In this document: in pieces, positions 12,508 through 23,494 of the stretch | Layout of the letters: every line of letters begins with the position of its first letter | Numbering within the stretch: position 1 is the first letter of the stretch | Source of the DNA: Stenocarpella maydis | Lineage: Eukaryota; Ascomycota; Sordariomycetes; Diaporthales; Diaporthaceae | Assembly (NCBI GenBank): GCA_002270565.1 | Contig: NQMI01000155.1 | Location: 41,469 to 105,468 of the forward strand | Direction of reading: 5' to 3' | Length of the DNA: 64,000 nucleotides | The notes under the pieces: model-generated | What the model saw: the letters and a program-made list of their open reading frames with translations, nothing else | Told to the model about the DNA's origin: nothing | The model's database searches: none | Program-made: the position numbers and the translations under genes

Positions 12508-14019
12508 CTTGCTAAAGGGAGGCGAGTACTGCCAATGTGATTGTGGTTGTGATAGCATACACCAATAGAGGAATAACTGGTGAAGGACACGGTTCAATTG
12601 ATCACAACCTTTACTGCTCTAGGGCGTCTAGTGTGTCTCGTGACTCCAAATTGTATTTTGCTCCTTAAGAGGGCCATTACTAAGTACATAAGTACATAGT
12701 ATTTGGTAATCTGACCCGGGGGCAGTTCCTTGTTGGTTGCCGGGCTTAAATTGGCCTGTTTCTGAATAAGCAGCTACTCTTGGAAGGTATTCAGGTTGGT
12801 ATTTCCTGACGTTAATTTTGCCGCGTTCCACAGCAGGACAGGTGATGTGTACTATAAATAACGGAAACGGGCAGAGCTTTCGCGCATCCGCTCTTGGTGT
12901 GTCCAACTTTGCAACATTTGAAATGAGGACATCGACTGATAGGTCAGTTTATGGGAGACACACCAGCCGTAACTATTTCAGCTCAAGCTACAGTATATTC
13001 GATCCCAAGCCCGGCCATGATCTTGGGCCTCTCTAGCAATCCGGTGATTTCAGTGTCCTCCACGTTTGCAAGTATCTCGAGACAGGACCAGGGTCCTCAA
13101 GCTAGAGGACTTGAAGAGTGCGCGTGTGGGAGTACAAAACCGCGCTATACCGGGGGGAGGGGGCAATATCCTTCCGAACCACAGCAGGCGCCACACGCTC
13201 GGCTCCTCCGACATGTCAATACAACGTCGGTACTCCGATGTATGTACTGCATGTCTCGCTAAAACTTGACAAAGGAGACACAGCCAGCCAGCGGTCCGGC
13301 TCACGTAAGCACTTTGACACCGAATTGCACACCTGCAACGATGCGATTCCTGCCGATTCCGTTCCAAGTGACAGCACATGTGCAGCCACACACTCACAGC
13401 CCAAGCAACATTGAAAGCCGGGGCTAACGTACGACGGTCGACGCCATAGTGTCCTGAACAAAGCTGCGGCCTGGATCGCAAAGCTGAGCGAGAATTTACT
13501 AAGTTGGTTTCGTTCTCAATCCGGTTACAATACTGTTTAACAAAAACACCGAAAAAAAAGAGCTACGGCGGTCCCCTCATCTAGTTATAAACACCCAAAG
13601 ACTTACCGTAAGATAATAAATATAATGCCGATAACAATAGGTTTGAAAAATAATAGCCTGTCACTAAGGAGATAGTTATATCCTCGTCATACGGCCAGTC
13701 GAGACCGACTTTCAGCCACACGTAGACTAGGTAGAACCGTCCCGATGAGGAGCCTAAGGCCCAACTTAGACCTGTGAAGGCTCATACTGCGAAAGAAAAT
13801 CTGATGCGTTGAGATTCCAGAAGTTAGTTGGATATTCTAGCATTTCGTAGAGTACTTGGTACCCTCGTAAAGCATGACATTGAATTAATAGGAGTTGAGG
13901 GGCCTAGCCCCGGATAGTATTTTCTATATCCCGGAGAAATCCCCCATACGGCTAACACTCAAAGTTTCTCATTAAATACACACCTGGGCACCGGGTGTCC
14001 CTGCCCGGACCAGCAACAT
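12508..14019. other. Intergenic region upstream of the MFS gene
   Basis: 1.5 kb containing the MFS promoter and the 3' flank of the FAD oxidase. Open frames around 13,050-13,480 are short, overlap on both strands and show no recognisable domain. The stretch 13,500-13,900 is AT-rich. I see no gene. Confidence 0.55.
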
Positions 14020-15780
14020 CTAGGGTTTTATAGACTGCCTGCGAGCGCCCTGGAAAGCGCCAAGGCACTGGTATGCCGGGCTCGTCGACATGGCGCTGTC
14101 CTTGAAGCCGACGCACTTCCAGCAGCCGAGCAGGCCATGTGGGTCGTACCTGTTCTTGATACGCAGTAACCTTTCGTATTTCTCCTCGCCCCAAAACTCG
14201 CGCGGCCAGTCCTCTGTCCACGGGTCCGCCTCGTTGGGGTACATGGTCCCGCTGGGCGCCAGCGACGTCAGGTTCCGCGATACCTCCTGCAGCAGCGCGG
14301 CGGCGGCCATGCGGTCCTCGATGCCGGCGTCCCAGCCCCACGTCACGTCCGTGCCGACCAGCCAGTAGCTGTCGCGCCAGGCCGCGTGGACCGCGTTCGC
14401 CTGTGCCGGGTCGCTGTCGTCGTAGCCATACGAGGCCGGGGCCGTCTGGAAGATGTACGGCGTCAGGCCCACGTCCGTCATGGCCCCAAGGGTCTCCTCA
14501 ACCGATGCCCGGCCGGCTGCCGACAGGTGCAGGGACTTTGGGACGGTGCGGAAGGAGGCGAACGTTGCCGACCCATAGCCCGGGGCAACCTCGGAGCCGA
14601 AGTACGTGCTGTAGAGCTCGTAGAATGACCTCAGCCGCGCTATGAGCACCGTGCCGCCCTGTGATGTCACGAACCGGGCGGCCTGTTCCATGCAGCGCCT
14701 CGCCGCATCGACGCCCAGGAGCGGCGTCACCAGCGCGAGCGTGCCAGGCGCCATGGGGCCGCCCCAGCCGCCGGCGGCCCACGCGGCGGCGTGGCGCACC
14801 AGCAGCGACAAGAAGGGTCCCGTGTTGGCCCGCGTCGCGTTGAAACGCAGCAGTGCCACCGTCAGCGGCATGGTGGGCTCGACGCTGAACGTGGCGCCCA
14901 GGACGACGCCGAACGCCGGGCCGCCGGCCCCGCGGAGAGCCCAGAAGAGATCCGGGTTCGTCGCGGCGCTGGCGGTTCGCAGGGCGCCGTCGGGCGTCAC
15001 GACCCGGAACTCGAGCGCGCGGTCCGCCCCCATCCCGTACAGTGGCGTCAGCACGCCGTGCCCGCCGAGGAGCGTGAACCCGCCCGCGGCCGTGACGGTC
15101 CCGGACGACCCGCCGATGAAGGTGACGTCGTGGCGGTGGGCAAAGGCGTAGACCTCGCCGAGGTTGGCGCCCGCGCCCACGGTGATGGCCCGGGCAGGCG
15201 CGGCCGTGGAGCCGCAGGGGACGAAGGAGGGCTCGTAGGACATGTCCCTCAGGTTCCGCGTCCAGAGGGCCAGCGAGCCCTTCAGGCTGCTGCGTGAGGC
15301 GTAGTCGTGGCCCGAGGCCTTGACGGAGAGACTCACGCCGGTCAGACGCGAGAAGTTCAGCGCTGCCTGGACATCCTCCGCGCCCGCCACGGCGATGTAC
15401 CTCTCGGAGACGGAGCCTTGGTTGCAGGACCCGGAGGCTAAGCCTGTCACCGGGTTTACGTCTGAGAGGAGACACTGGTCCGTTACATTCGACGCGCAGT
15501 CCTCGTTGTAAGTGTGCATGAAACCCGAGTAGAAGCCTGTGCGGTATGAACCGTTCAGGTAGTTGTCCTGGTGGACGGCGCAGTTGGTAGCGTCAGGGCT
15601 CACTGGCTGCCCTTCATATTCTGAGAAGCAAGGCCGGGCGAAGGGCTCTGCGGCAAACAATCTACCGCCCACCGAGGCATTGAGGGCGGCCCAGTCGGAT
15701 TCCAATGCCTCACCTCGGATAAGACAGGTGCTAGACAGCACGACTAGACTGAGGGCAAATAAATCAAATTTTATGAGCAT
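14020..15780 (-). CDS. FAD-linked oxidase, berberine-bridge-enzyme-like (VAO family), secreted
   Basis: Seen: 586 residues from ATG 15780, chosen because it gives a clean leader (MLIKFDLFALSLVVLSSTC); the frame is open further upstream without a better start. PCMH FAD-binding domain: KASGHDYASRSS carries the His (His158) used for covalent 8-alpha FAD attachment in this family. GGHGVLTPLYGMGADRALEF follows, where bicovalent members have a Cys; here it is His-Gly, so a single covalent bond is predicted. The BBE C-terminal segment has WPREFWGEEKYERLLRIKNR. Asn-x-Ser/Thr sites are numerous, in keeping with secretion. Known: BBE-like oxidases CheE (chaetoglobosin) and AspoA (aspochalasin) belong to cytochalasan clusters, oxidising alcohols or moving double bonds. 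Inferred: a late oxidation or isomerisation step. Confidence 0.88.
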   Translation of the reverse strand: MLIKFDLFALSLVVLSSTCLIRGEALESDWAALNASVGGRLFAAEPFARPCFSEYEGQPVSPDATNCAVHQDNYLNGSYRTGFYSGFMHTYNEDCASNVTDQCLLSDVNPVTGLASGSCNQGSVSERYIAVAGAEDVQAALNFSRLTGVSLSVKASGHDYASRSSLKGSLALWTRNLRDMSYEPSFVPCGSTAAPARAITVGAGANLGEVYAFAHRHDVTFIGGSSGTVTAAGGFTLLGGHGVLTPLYGMGADRALEFRVVTPDGALRTASAATNPDLFWALRGAGGPAFGVVLGATFSVEPTMPLTVALLRFNATRANTGPFLSLLVRHAAAWAAGGWGGPMAPGTLALVTPLLGVDAARRCMEQAARFVTSQGGTVLIARLRSFYELYSTYFGSEVAPGYGSATFASFRTVPKSLHLSAAGRASVEETLGAMTDVGLTPYIFQTAPASYGYDDSDPAQANAVHAAWRDSYWLVGTDVTWGWDAGIEDRMAAAALLQEVSRNLTSLAPSGTMYPNEADPWTEDWPREFWGEEKYERLLRIKNRYDPHGLLGCWKCVGFKDSAMSTSPAYQCLGAFQGARRQSIKP

Positions 15781-16046
15781 TATTAGGTTAGTAGAGGCCA
15801 GACGTGCGCGCCGGACAGGATGGTCCGCAACAGCTGACGGGAAGGATGGACACGAGGTCGCGGTATCATTATATACGTAACCTGTCATTTCATGCAGTGC
15901 TGGTGGTCTCGGGGTTGCCATGACAGGGTCGGCCATGCCGAACTCTTGTATCAGCGCCACAATAAATATCTGCCACAGCGCAAATGACAAAATTCTCCGC
16001 ACATTAGTGAGCCCAGCCATCCACACTGACAGAGTGCTCGCCTCCC

Positions 16047-17853
16047 TTACGCCCGTCTCTTGATCAGGACATCCGCCATGGGGTTGGGATTAGACGAGAA
16101 GTCATGGAAGGCTGTCGCAGGCCTGCCCTTCCCCTCGGGCCACTTGATCTCGTAGTTCTGCAGAAACTCGCACAGAACCAGCTTGATCTCGTTGCTGGCC
16201 AGATGCCTGCCGGGGCACGAGTGAGTGCCGGCGCCGAAGTTGATGGAGTCCTCCGAGACATATGCGAAGTGAAACTTATTGGGGTCGACCTTTTGCCGTA
16301 GGCGGTAGAAGCGGTGAGGGTCAAAGATCTCCGGGCTCGGATAGATGTCACTGTCAGAGTTCAGCTCGGCGCTCGGGAAGCCGCACTGCGTGTTGGCGGG
16401 GATGCGCAGGCCGTCAGAGAACGTGAAAGGCTTCATGGCAGAGCGGATCATGGTGACTGCGAGTCGACGAGATAATTAGCTGGCGGCCATGCCCTGTGGA
16501 TAGCCACATGCTGAAGCGAGTCTAACTCACCTAGCCCGACAGGATGGACGCGCTGACTCTCCTTCATGAAACTGTCCAGCTTATCCAGCTGCTCCAGCTC
16601 CTGTTTCGTCCAGGTGGAGGACTTGCTATTGGCGCGAACCGCCTGAACCTCTTCCAAGATCTCGGCCACACTTTCCGGATGATCGCACAGGTCATAGAGT
16701 GTCGATAATGTGGATGCTGAGGTGGAATGGATGGATGCCATGGCTAGGAAGAGCTGGTCATCTGCGACTTGGAGACGGCTCGCCTTGCCGCTCTTCTCCG
16801 CCAGCCACTGCATGCCGTCCACGAACGGCTTCTTGTTTTCAGAAACACCACTGCCAGTCAGGCGACGCTCGTAGTAGGGGCCGAGGAGCTCCGCGCAGCG
16901 GCGGCGGTTCTGGTAGATCTGTCTCGCGCCGGGATCGATCCATGGCACAGCCCATCTGAGATAGCGCGGATACTTCATCCGCACCATTTGTGCGGTCTGG
17001 AAGAGGGTGATGGCTGATTGCACCATCATGTCTTGCCACTCTTCATTTCTGCAGAGCTCGGGCCCCGCCAGCGCGAACGAAGTCATCCTCGCGATGCTGC
17101 TGGCGAACAGCATGTACGGCTGGAACGGGTTCCAATCTAAAACCGAGTAGCTGGTTCAGCGACCGGATCTTCTGACCAACTACAGGGTACTGAATTATGC
17201 TCTTACCTTCGCATGTGGGAATCTTCTCGGAGTAGGATTCTCGCAGCAGGTTGTACATCTCTGCTGTTAGATAACCTAGGTATGCAGCGCAGTCAATTAT
17301 CAATTTCAATGAATCTTTGCTCGCCATCAGAACGACCATGAGATAATTGTGCGTCTACTCACCTAGGTGCTTGTTGAGATCTTTTCGTACGATATAAGCC
17401 GCATCCTCTGTTGGATTGGGTGCATTAATGTAGTCTAGTAGGAAGGCCTGTCTCGAGAATTGTTGGAAGCTCAGCTCGGTTGTGGGGGCCATCTTGACCT
17501 CGTTCAGATATTTAAAAGGGAGGATAAGCTGGGGATGATCAGGATCTGCCGGGTTTCGCATCCGGAATGGCACGCCATACTTCAGATACTACACGAGCTT
17601 GACTATTAGCAGTGGCTGTTTCCTCGGGTTTTTGGATAATGGGAAGTGGGGTTGACTGGACCTTGGTATAGCCAGCGTGCAGCAGATCCTTGGAATCTGT
17701 TATATATCTTGAAGGTGTGTTGTTGCCATCTTCGAACTTGACAAAGGGCAACCCTTGAAACATGTCGTAGCTTCGACGAGCATTTCGTCGTTGAATAAAC
17801 CACGAGACACCGAGCACGCCTATGCCAAGAACGTACAGCCAATTGGGAATCAT
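16047..17853 (-). CDS. Cytochrome P450 monooxygenase 1
   Basis: Seen: five exons (17853-17662, 17588-17363, 17275-17207, 17136-16531, 16456-16047) join in frame to 500 residues. Residues 1-20 are a membrane anchor (IPNWLYVLGIGVLGVSWFI). The I-helix reads AMASIHSTSAS, the K-helix ExxR is KESQRVHP, and the heme loop FGAGTHSCPGRHLA has ligand Cys445. The first intron uses a weak donor (GTCCAG) but restores GYTKYLKYGVPF, the expected sequence. Known: P450s with an IHST-type I-helix are common in fungal terpenoid and PKS-NRPS clusters, ER-membrane-bound and served by a reductase. Inferred: oxidises the cyclised backbone. It is co-oriented with the FAD oxidase (267 bp gap). Confidence 0.93.
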
Positions 17854-18784
17854 CTTCGCTATTATCGTGGCAGATTGATGTGGTACTCGACTCAGTATAG
17901 TCCTTACTGAGAAGGCTGTACAAATATTTATCAGGCCTGTCAATGGAGGAGGTATGGCGGAGGTATGGCGGTGTCCCTCGATTACATACCAGCATGCTTG
18001 ATGTACCTTGCCGACTGACACCGGATCGGCACAGCCGCTCGGCTTCATCGTGCCTTCGGACTGCCCTGTGTGGGCAAAACCTCGCTCCTGCCTTCAAGTT
18101 TTTAACCGTGGGTTTTCTGAATTTTGGACTCGGAGTGCTTGTCTGTTGTTAGAAATGCCCTTCCCTTGATAGATCCTGGCAGGGTGAAGATCTGCGATAT
18201 CAGAAGTTGGTCTTGTTGGAAGGATTAAGAGGCCCGGGGGACATTGATCTCAAAGAATGAAGATACTCGTACATAAGATTTTAAATGCCGCACATAGCAC
18301 TGGCAGTCTTAATACACGACAAAATCAATACTCTACCCCCCCCCAAAAAAAAAATATTAACACATGTCCTGGCTCTTAACTCAGAGGACCAAAAACATAC
18401 CGGGTTAGGCCTTAAGTAGTACTTACTTAGCAGTACCTAGGTACCTACCAGCAGCATCCGCCCTTAGCCCATTTAGGCCTCTTGATTTCAATTACTAGCT
18501 AGGGGAAGGGGTTAGTGGGTATAGTGTATGTGGGTGTAGTGTATGTGGTGCCATGTATCTAGGTATGTGGGTGTGCTTGGGTTTGTAGTATTAGTGCTAT
18601 GTACGGCATCCGTTGGACCCTTTCGACAGCGGAAATCATATTTACGAATATCCCCATTCATATTAAAATTCCGTGCATGTATCTGCTTTTTTTTGGGGGG
18701 GGGGTCATATTCATCCAATTCAAGAAACAAAACTGGTGTGACATTTCTGTGTCTCCCTATATCTCGCATGGTATATGCCAGTCC
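17854..18784. other. Intergenic region between the two P450 genes
   Basis: 930 bp. Contains the promoter of P450 1, a poly-C/poly-A run (about 18,337-18,357), a poly-T/poly-G run (about 18,688-18,704), the palindromic stretch tacctaggtacctacc (18,434-18,449), and GT-rich repeats around 18,515-18,590. No gene seen. Confidence 0.55.
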
Positions 18785-20650
18785 CTAATTTCCCCCCGCC
18801 TCCTTTCGTGACTTGAACAACACCTTCGCCCACAAGTCCGGCATAGTGGACCCATTCGGCATAGAGCCCTTCTTCGGCTTGTCCTCCCCCGGCCTCAGCT
18901 TGAAGTCGTAGTTGAGCAGCAGATGGGCCAGGGCGATCTTGATCGTGTTGTCCGCGAACATGCGGCCCGGGCAAGCCTGCAACCCGTCGCCCCAGCCTGG
19001 CGCATCCGACCCCAGGTTGGCAAATTTGAAGCGGTTCTCATTTCCTGGGGTCTGGCGGGCCCTATAGTGGCGGAGGCCGTCAAAAACATCAGGATCGGGG
19101 TCCTTCCATAGTCCGGACGAGAAATTGATGTGGTGCGCGTCGACACAGATATTGGTACCAGCCGGGAGCTCGGGGCCCAAGGTGAGCTTTGTTGGCCTGG
19201 TGAGCTTGCGGTAGAGCACAACTGTCCCAAACGCAATCACAACAGGTCAGAATCTCAAAACAACTGCGGCCCTGCCTCTTAGTGATTCTAGATTGGCACT
19301 CACGATTGCTGAAACCGTTCACACGGGCAGACTCCCTCATGACACTGTCCATCTTCCGCAGCTCGTTCAGGTGCGTCTGCGGCAAGCGGCCTCCCGGGGC
19401 CGTCTCTTCAATCTCCTGGCGAAGCACATCCTGCAGGCCCGGATCGGCCGCCAGCTCACAAACCACGAAGAATAGCGTCAAGGCCGAGGACGGTGTCGAC
19501 TCGAATATGAGGGTGATGTAGTCCTGCACGAGGTCGTTCACTAGCCGCCGCCCGCTCTTGCCCTTGTACCGGGCCAGCAGCCACCCCGTCAGCTGAACCT
19601 TGCCCTGCTCCCGGGGACCAAGCAGGTTCTTCTTGTCGGTGCTGGTCTCATACTCTTTGATGTCCGCGGCGATGACGGGAAGCAGCATCTGCTTGATAGT
19701 CCGGCGGACCAAGAACAGCGGTGCGAAGAGCAGCGGCTTGGCGAGAAGCCGGAAGGGGAGAGGGAGGAATCCGAGGATGATGGTTGGGATAGCCAGCATC
19801 ATGGGCCTGTCGGTCGTTAGAAATTACGATAGGATCTCCACGGATATCTGGAGATGGAAGAATGGTCCAGCCCGTCTCAGACGTACATGCGGTCAACAGC
19901 GCGAATCCATTTCTGATCGGTCCCTAGGTCCCGTCCGACAAAGGCGCTGGCGTTGATAGAGGCGATCAAGTCCTGCATTGTCGCGTAGAGCGTAACCCCC
20001 TTCCACTTGGGGCACGGGCCGATTGCCATGTCGCAGGCGGCGGCACAGTCCTGCTGTCTCCACCGCGTAAGGGATGGTATGGCTCGCGTCAGCTCCACGG
20101 CGACCGTCCTGTGAGTCGTGGCTGTCAATTCGCTGTCGTTCCCAGTCGTTCACTGCTCGGATCGGATGACATACTTTCCCAGTTCCGGTGTCTGTACCCC
20201 GGCACCAGTCCATTCCCCGTAAAACGCCTCGCGGAAGAAGGCAAAAGCCGAGGCCTGCCTCTCCGGGAGCCTCTTGATCTCGTCGAAGCAGCTGGACGGG
20301 TAGACGACATACTCCACACCAAAGGCGTCGAGCAGAAACGGCGAGCCGGGGTGCTCCACGGCGGTGTCCTCCAGGACCTGCTTGAAGTCAAGACTGAGTC
20401 TGGACCGTCTCGACTTGGCCGCACGGGGAATGCCCAGCCTGCGGAGCGACGTCGGGCGTCTGACGAGTGAGACGACGAGCAGCAGGAGAGAGGCAACTGC
20501 GGTGACGAAGACCGTTCTGACCAGAGGAGAGGCTTCCCTCCAGAGCTGGGCCGCGAGCAGCTTCGTGAGCTGCCAGCGTGTGAGCCTTAGCGGTGCGAAC
20601 GTCTGCCGTACCACATGGTAATGCTCGAGGAGCTCAGTCACCGTCAACAT
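18785..20650 (-). CDS. Cytochrome P450 monooxygenase 2
   Basis: Seen: four exons (20650-20175, 20108-19887, 19806-19304, 19221-18785) join in frame to 545 residues. A hydrophobic anchor lies around residues 45-62 (TVFVTAVASLLLLVVSLV), later than usual. The I-helix region (YITLIFESTPSSALTL) is atypical, with Ser-Thr-Pro-Ser. The ExxR is MRESARVNGFSN. The heme loop WGDGLQACPGRMFA has ligand Cys484, with Trp where most P450s have Phe. Known: same broad class as P450 1 but clearly different in sequence. Inferred: a second tailoring oxidation. The long, basic N-terminus (RRPTSLRRL) after the anchor may be real or may mark an alternative start. Divergent from the small lipocalin-like gene. Confidence 0.9.
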
Positions 20651-21014
20651 GGTTCTTGATAATTACGTTTTTTGCGACAACCACGAAATTCACACACAGG
20701 ATTATTATGGTTTAGGTTTGAGCATAAGAAATTTCCATCAGGGCCATCCTGCTGCATGGGTTTCACTTGTGCTAACTACGTGTAGAAGGGGAAATGGGCG
20801 TGTGGTCAGATTTGGGTGCTCGGCGGCCCCCGACTCCGATGAACACGCCGGAGACCCGGATTCGTGCACCTGACCCACGCACATTTCGGCTTCAATTATG
20901 GGTGGAAGCAAGAGAAAAAAACAATAATCATATAGTTAGTAGTCATCTAGTCATCTCGAGGCTGGATTACGAACCTCAAGGTCGGAGGCGTTGAGACAGA
21001 GCAAGAGAAACAAG
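20651..21014. promoter_or_regulatory. Divergent promoter region, P450 2 / lipocalin-like gene
   Basis: 364 bp between two genes read outward. A repeated 'agtcatctagtcatctcgag' stretch lies at about 20,940-20,960. No known binding site was identified. Confidence 0.45.
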
Positions 21015-21667
21015 ATGACTGCTCCGCAAGATACCAACATCCTAAACATGACGGGGATATGGTCACTGAACAGCGTGGAGTCGGATGACTTGGACGCTAC
21101 CTTCGCCGTTGTAAGTACATACCTAGGTATACCCTACGAGGAGGCTAGTGGTGGAACTCGCCTGTGCTGACGATACTCATCTGTCAGCAAGGCATTCCCT
21201 GGATCATCCGAAAGGTCATTGCGTATGCTAGGCTCGAGATCGAAATGAAGCAGGAGGTCTCAGCCGAGCCCAACACACACCCTGCCACCATCATCAACGT
21301 CAAGCAGACAGTCAGGCCCGGCGGCTTTGATACGGCCAATCGGTACATTCTCGATGGACAGACGCGCCATGACACCGTCCCCATCTTTGGCGCCATGTCG
21401 ATGAGGGCGAGATATGTAGCCAGGAAAGAGGTGACCAAGGAGGCAACGCTGGGCAGAGAGATCGAGGATCCCATCATAGGTGACGGTAATGTTGTTGCCA
21501 TCGAAGAGAGGTCAGGGGGAGTGAACACTGGCTGGCGAACGGTGGCGATGTGGGGGTTTGAGAAGGTGAATGGACAGCGTCGGTTTTGCAAGTACTGTGT
21601 CACGACAAAGGGAGACCAAAGGGCCGAGGCACGGTTGGTTTACGACTACAGAGCTCTGTATACGTGA
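21015..21667 (+). CDS. Small lipocalin/FABP-like protein of unknown function
   Basis: Seen: exons 21015-21110 and 21188-21667, intron 21111-21187 (GTAAGT...CTGTCAG), giving 191 residues. No signal peptide. It begins MTAPQDTNILNMTGIWSLN, crosses the splice at ATFAVQGIPWIIRKVIAYA, and has many alternating strand-like segments (IINVKQTV, TVPIFGAMSMRARYV, WRTVAMWGFEKV, RLVYDY). Known: I recognise a widespread uncharacterised fungal family of about 190 residues with the pattern 'GxWxLNxxxSDDxD...QGIxWxxRKxI'. Inferred: a small beta-barrel that could bind a hydrophobic ligand; inside a cluster this could mean a carrier, a stabiliser or a cyclase helper. No catalytic motif is visible, so no reaction is assigned. 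It ends 23 bp from the convergent SDR gene. Confidence 0.78.
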
Positions 21668-21690
21668 TTCGACAACATGAAGATAGTTGA

Positions 21691-22850
21691 TCAATCCATC
21701 TTGTCCAAGATTGGGCCGAGACTGGGGTCCTCCTTCCTGATGACGGCCGAGATCTCGGTCCACGTCTGGTCCATAAGAGCCTCATCCTTGGCCAAATCAC
21801 CCAGCCTTACAAGGGATATCGGTTAGCGCAAAAAGCTACGGGGACTGAATACGGAGGGAGCGGGTTAGGCAAGGCGAGGGGTGGAACTCACGGATACAGG
21901 ATGTCATGATGCCAGAACCGTCCGTGGCTCTCAGGGCCCAGGGCAGTCGCACTGACAAGGGAACGCGAGCCCTCTTCGGCCGTACGAGCACATACGCCGT
22001 AGAATATTGGCATGCCGACATTCCTCGCCAGCCAGCTGAAGTTGCGGCCAAGATCGGTCCTGCACAGGTCCGGGCAGACAGCGTTCACTATGACCTGGGG
22101 ACACCGAGGGTCCGAGTCCGGGCCAGCCGTTGCGCGTGCGACAGCCAACATGACAGCCATACCAAGCAGCTTGACTGTCGCATAGCTCCTGTCGGTGTTC
22201 CACCCATCCTGTATGTTTGCTGCCTGTAGGAGGCTCTGTTGGTCGCCAAACCAGCCCCTCTGCACCATGGCGTGGCCGTGGCTGTTGACGAAGGTCAGGT
22301 GCGGCGGTGTCGCACCGGTAGGCCTCGCCGCGGCGGCGGTCCGGAGGAGGGGCAGCAGAAGCACGGCCATGAGTGCCGTTGACAGCACGTTGACCTGGAC
22401 CGCCATCTCCCAGCCCGCAGCCGACGTCTGGTAGGTGGGGTTCCCCAGACCGGCGTTGAGCAGGGCGACGTCGAGGGTGCTCGTCGTATCCCCGAGGGTC
22501 TTCACAAACGCCCTTACCGAGGCAAAGTCGCCGAGGTCGACGGTGAGGACGATTACCCTGTCGCTGGCACAGCCAGTTTGCTCGACGATGCGGCGTTTCG
22601 CAGCCTCGCCCTTGTCGGCGGAACGCACGGCAAGGATCAGGCGCTCGGCTCCGAGGGCGGCGTACTTGATGGCGGCCTGGAAGCCCAGCCCTGTATTTGC
22701 GCCGGTAACGAGGACTACCTTGCCTACGAAGGAGACGGCTGGGTCCGACGGTGGGTGGGCCTTGGACCAGCGGAGCCTGGCAAACAAGCTCACTCCCGGA
22801 GGCGGTCCTCCGGGCGACTCGCGCGCTGTGATGGTGTTCGTGTCTGACAT
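21691..22850 (-). CDS. Short-chain dehydrogenase/reductase
   Basis: Seen: exons 22850-21892 and 21805-21691, intron 21806-21891 (GTGAGT...GTAAG), giving 357 residues. NAD(P) motif TGANTGLG (49-56), structural NAG (LNAGLG, about 132), catalytic Ser190 and Tyr223-x3-Lys227 (YATVK). The second exon supplies a C-terminal tail [15 protein letters not shown]. Known: classical SDR of the WW-domain-oxidoreductase/retinol-dehydrogenase-like branch common in fungal clusters. Inferred: reduces or oxidises a carbonyl/hydroxyl of the product; comparable SDRs are found in cytochalasan clusters. The extension of about 35 residues before the Rossmann fold (proline-rich) has no obvious targeting signal. Divergent from the alpha/beta hydrolase. 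Confidence 0.9.
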
Positions 22851-23494
22851 TGGGGGCTTGTGATTAGTACAGTGATGAAAATTGAGAAGAAAACAAACAA
22901 AAGGGTGCGTGGGGGGGCGCCTGCTCGGCTCGGGGGATGAAGAGTGCCAGGAAGGTGCTGACTACGTCCAAGACAGATCTGCAGGAGGCACAGCAGCAGC
23001 AGCTGAAGCCAAGGCAGTGAATCGCCGACGTGGCTTGCAACAGGCATTCCGCGGTTGGTACTTATGTAGGTACATAGCAAGTAAGTACATACTTCAGGCA
23101 CTAAGTAGTTACATACCTAGGTAAATACGGAGGTACATATATGCTTAAGTAATATGTACCTCCCAGCAGCAAGATATACTAGTATACCCTAGGGTGTGTA
23201 CACTACATACGTGTGTAACCAAGGCGGAATATACACGCACGGCTCGCCGAACGGGAGCCCAACGAGGTGCTTCACGTTCCAAGGTCAGTGGCGCCGGAAT
23301 TCCGAAGACGAGTGCTGCGAGTCGGGGCTTCCTATCGGCCTACCCGCCATACACGGCGAATAACACAAGCAGCATACACCTAGTACAAGCCCGGGCTATA
23401 GGATATACGGCATCAGGTATCTACCTGACGACTGGCAATGATGGCAACGGCACGGTCAGACGGCCGAGTTGCAGCAGTCACTTGAGCAGTAGTC
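22851..23494. promoter_or_regulatory. Divergent promoter region, SDR / alpha-beta hydrolase
   Basis: 644 bp between outward-reading genes. It carries repeated short words (tacata, cctaggta at about 23,116) around 23,060-23,160. These may be neutral low-complexity sequence; no cluster-specific operator could be proven. Confidence 0.45.

Noticed and set aside
14498..15475. 325-residue open frame overlapping the FAD oxidase
   Set aside because: Arg/Gly/Pro-rich frame-shifted reading of the real gene.
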